In this document: positions 63,187-64,000 of the stretch, in pieces
Layout of the letters: each line of letters starts with the position of its first letter
How positions within the stretch are numbered: position 1 is the first letter of the stretch
From: Heterodera schachtii
Taxonomy: Eukaryota > Nematoda > Chromadorea > Rhabditida > Heteroderidae
Direction of reading: 5' to 3'
Length of the DNA: 64,000 nucleotides
Assembly (NCBI GenBank): GCA_023374025.1
Contig: SIJG01000016.1
Coordinates: forward strand, 1,764,142-1,828,141
Notes under the pieces: generated by a model
Databases searched by the model: none
The model's input: the letters and a program-made list of their open reading frames with translations, nothing else
What the model was told of the DNA's origin: nothing
Program-made: the position numbers and the translations under genes

Positions 63187-63305
63187 GCTTACGACCATAC
63201 CACGTTGAAAGCACGCCATCCCGTCCGATCTGGCAAGTTAAGCAACGTTGGGCCTTCTTAGTACTTGGAACGGAGACGTCCTGGGAATCGAAGGTGTTGT
63301 AAGCT
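63187..63305 (+). rRNA. 5S ribosomal RNA
   Basis: A complete 119-nt gene, GCTTACGACC...TGTTGTAAGCT, with internal promoter sequence intact and a poly-T terminator. The upstream ~45 bp (from GGCTCTTTTAAATATGCC) are nearly identical to the copy at 45567. Confidence 0.95.
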
Positions 63306-63646
63306 TTTTTCTTTTTTTCAATTTTCAATTTATTTAAATTTTTAATAATGAGGGGAGGGGGAAAGAGCAGTCCAAAAATTCTAAAAATAATTTTGTAATT
63401 TGTAAAATGACTGCATTAATAAATAAGCAATGGACTCGCTTTCTCGCTTCTCATCAAAAAGGCTTTCATGTGCGATTAAATGAATGAAATGCCCAAATCG
63501 CCCTTTGAAAAACGCCCATCCTTTTTAATGCATTTAAAAAAGCGATTAAAATTTATTTAAAAAGATTAATAGACAAAAAGAAGCAAATTGATTAAATGAC
63601 AAAATGTCGTTTTCAGTTTTTGTCCTTTTGTCGCAGTTTCCGCTTC
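63306..63646. other. Spacer
   Basis: Between the 5S gene and the minus-strand gene end at 63647. No feature seen except an AGGGGAGGGGG run near 63350. Confidence 0.45.
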
Positions 63647-64000
63647 TCATTTTGGCTGCACAATTTGCGTCACAACCGTTGTCCCAATTGGTTGGCATTT
63701 GCCACGGCATTCCTCCGCCGACTTTCCGATGCCTTTCTTCTGGCAGAACGCAATGCAATCCTCCAATGTGCCCACAAACTGATGCGTTTCCGTTACTTTG
63801 CTCACAAATGGCATATTCTGTCAATAATTCAATAATCATTTGGCCAATTCTCATTCGGCTAACCAATGTTAGCTGCGGAATGGCCTCTGTTTTGGCTTGT
63901 GCTTCCGTCCCCGTCGGCATTGGCACGGGCTGACATTTTTTTCGGCATTCTTCCGCCGTTTTTGCTATGCCTTTCCCCTGACAAAATCTGACACATTCGT
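63647..64000 (-). CDS. Cysteine-module protein, two Cx3C-x11-Cx3C repeats (5' end outside window)
   Basis: On the minus strand, exon 64000-63864 joins 63817-63647 across a 46-bp intron (TTG|GTTAGC ... TTGACAG|AAT), phase 0, ending at TGA 63647. Each exon carries one module: CVRFCQGKGIAKTAEEC then RKKCQP in the first, and CIAFCQKKGIGKSAEEC then RGKCQP in the second. The two modules are ~70% identical, and both have Cys spacing C-x3-C-x11-C-x3-C with a Gly in the loop. That spacing is the signature of the alpha-hairpinin fold (two helices pinned by two disulfides) known from plant defence peptides and some scorpion peptides. More modules and a signal peptide may lie beyond the edge. Secretion is expected from the Cys pattern but not seen. 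Function unknown. Confidence 0.7.

Noticed and set aside
63604..63933. Plus-strand ORF with a signal-peptide-like start and many Cys
   Set aside because: It lies opposite the two Cys-module exons, which show repeat homology and a phase-correct intron on the minus strand; the plus frame is a shadow.

Overview
The window looks like accessory, repeat-rich chromosome from a plant-parasitic (cyst-type) nematode. The clues are AT-rich DNA, short introns with clear GT..AG junctions, TTNACAG-type acceptors just before start codons (spliced-leader style), nematode-type 5S rRNA genes, an Srsx-like chemoreceptor, and copies of a divergent F-box-like family that I recall as strongly expanded in Globodera. 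The genus is an inference; nothing here fixes a species.

Layout. 1-5 kb: remnants (a Gypsy RT, one aminotransferase-like exon, an inverted-repeat element joined to half a 5S gene). 6.8-8 kb: an intact five-exon gene for a small secreted protein (family A), with four decayed relatives at 4.5, 37.9, 42.9 and 43.9 kb. 10.3-12.7 kb: an eight-exon adducin-head/class II aldolase-like gene (minus). 13.8-16.3 kb: an Srsx-like receptor that seems to have lost its fourth membrane segment to a low-complexity insertion. 17.1-20.4 kb: a near-identical 1.2-kb tandem array of a retropepsin-containing fragment. 21.3-24.7 kb: an uncharacterised gene and a secreted acidic protein gene. 27.3-35.0 kb: a retroelement with envelope-like sequence between gag and protease, a candidate -1 frameshift site, a deleted RT/integrase core and a charged RGG-type 3' ORF. 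38.6-40.7 kb: a secreted protein gene and an unrecognised four-exon gene. 45.6 and 63.2 kb: complete 5S genes. 47.5-62 kb: four F-box-like loci (one intact), a four-TM gene, a 2.1-kb long inverted repeat and a foldback element. 63.6-64 kb: the 3' end of a gene with two Cys modules resembling alpha-hairpinins.

Between the genes lie several families of short G+C-rich degenerate arrays that behave like dispersed elements. They interrupt an RT gene and a receptor gene, and sit in introns. All gene models were built by hand from splice signals and phase; where every exon phase closes, I say so.
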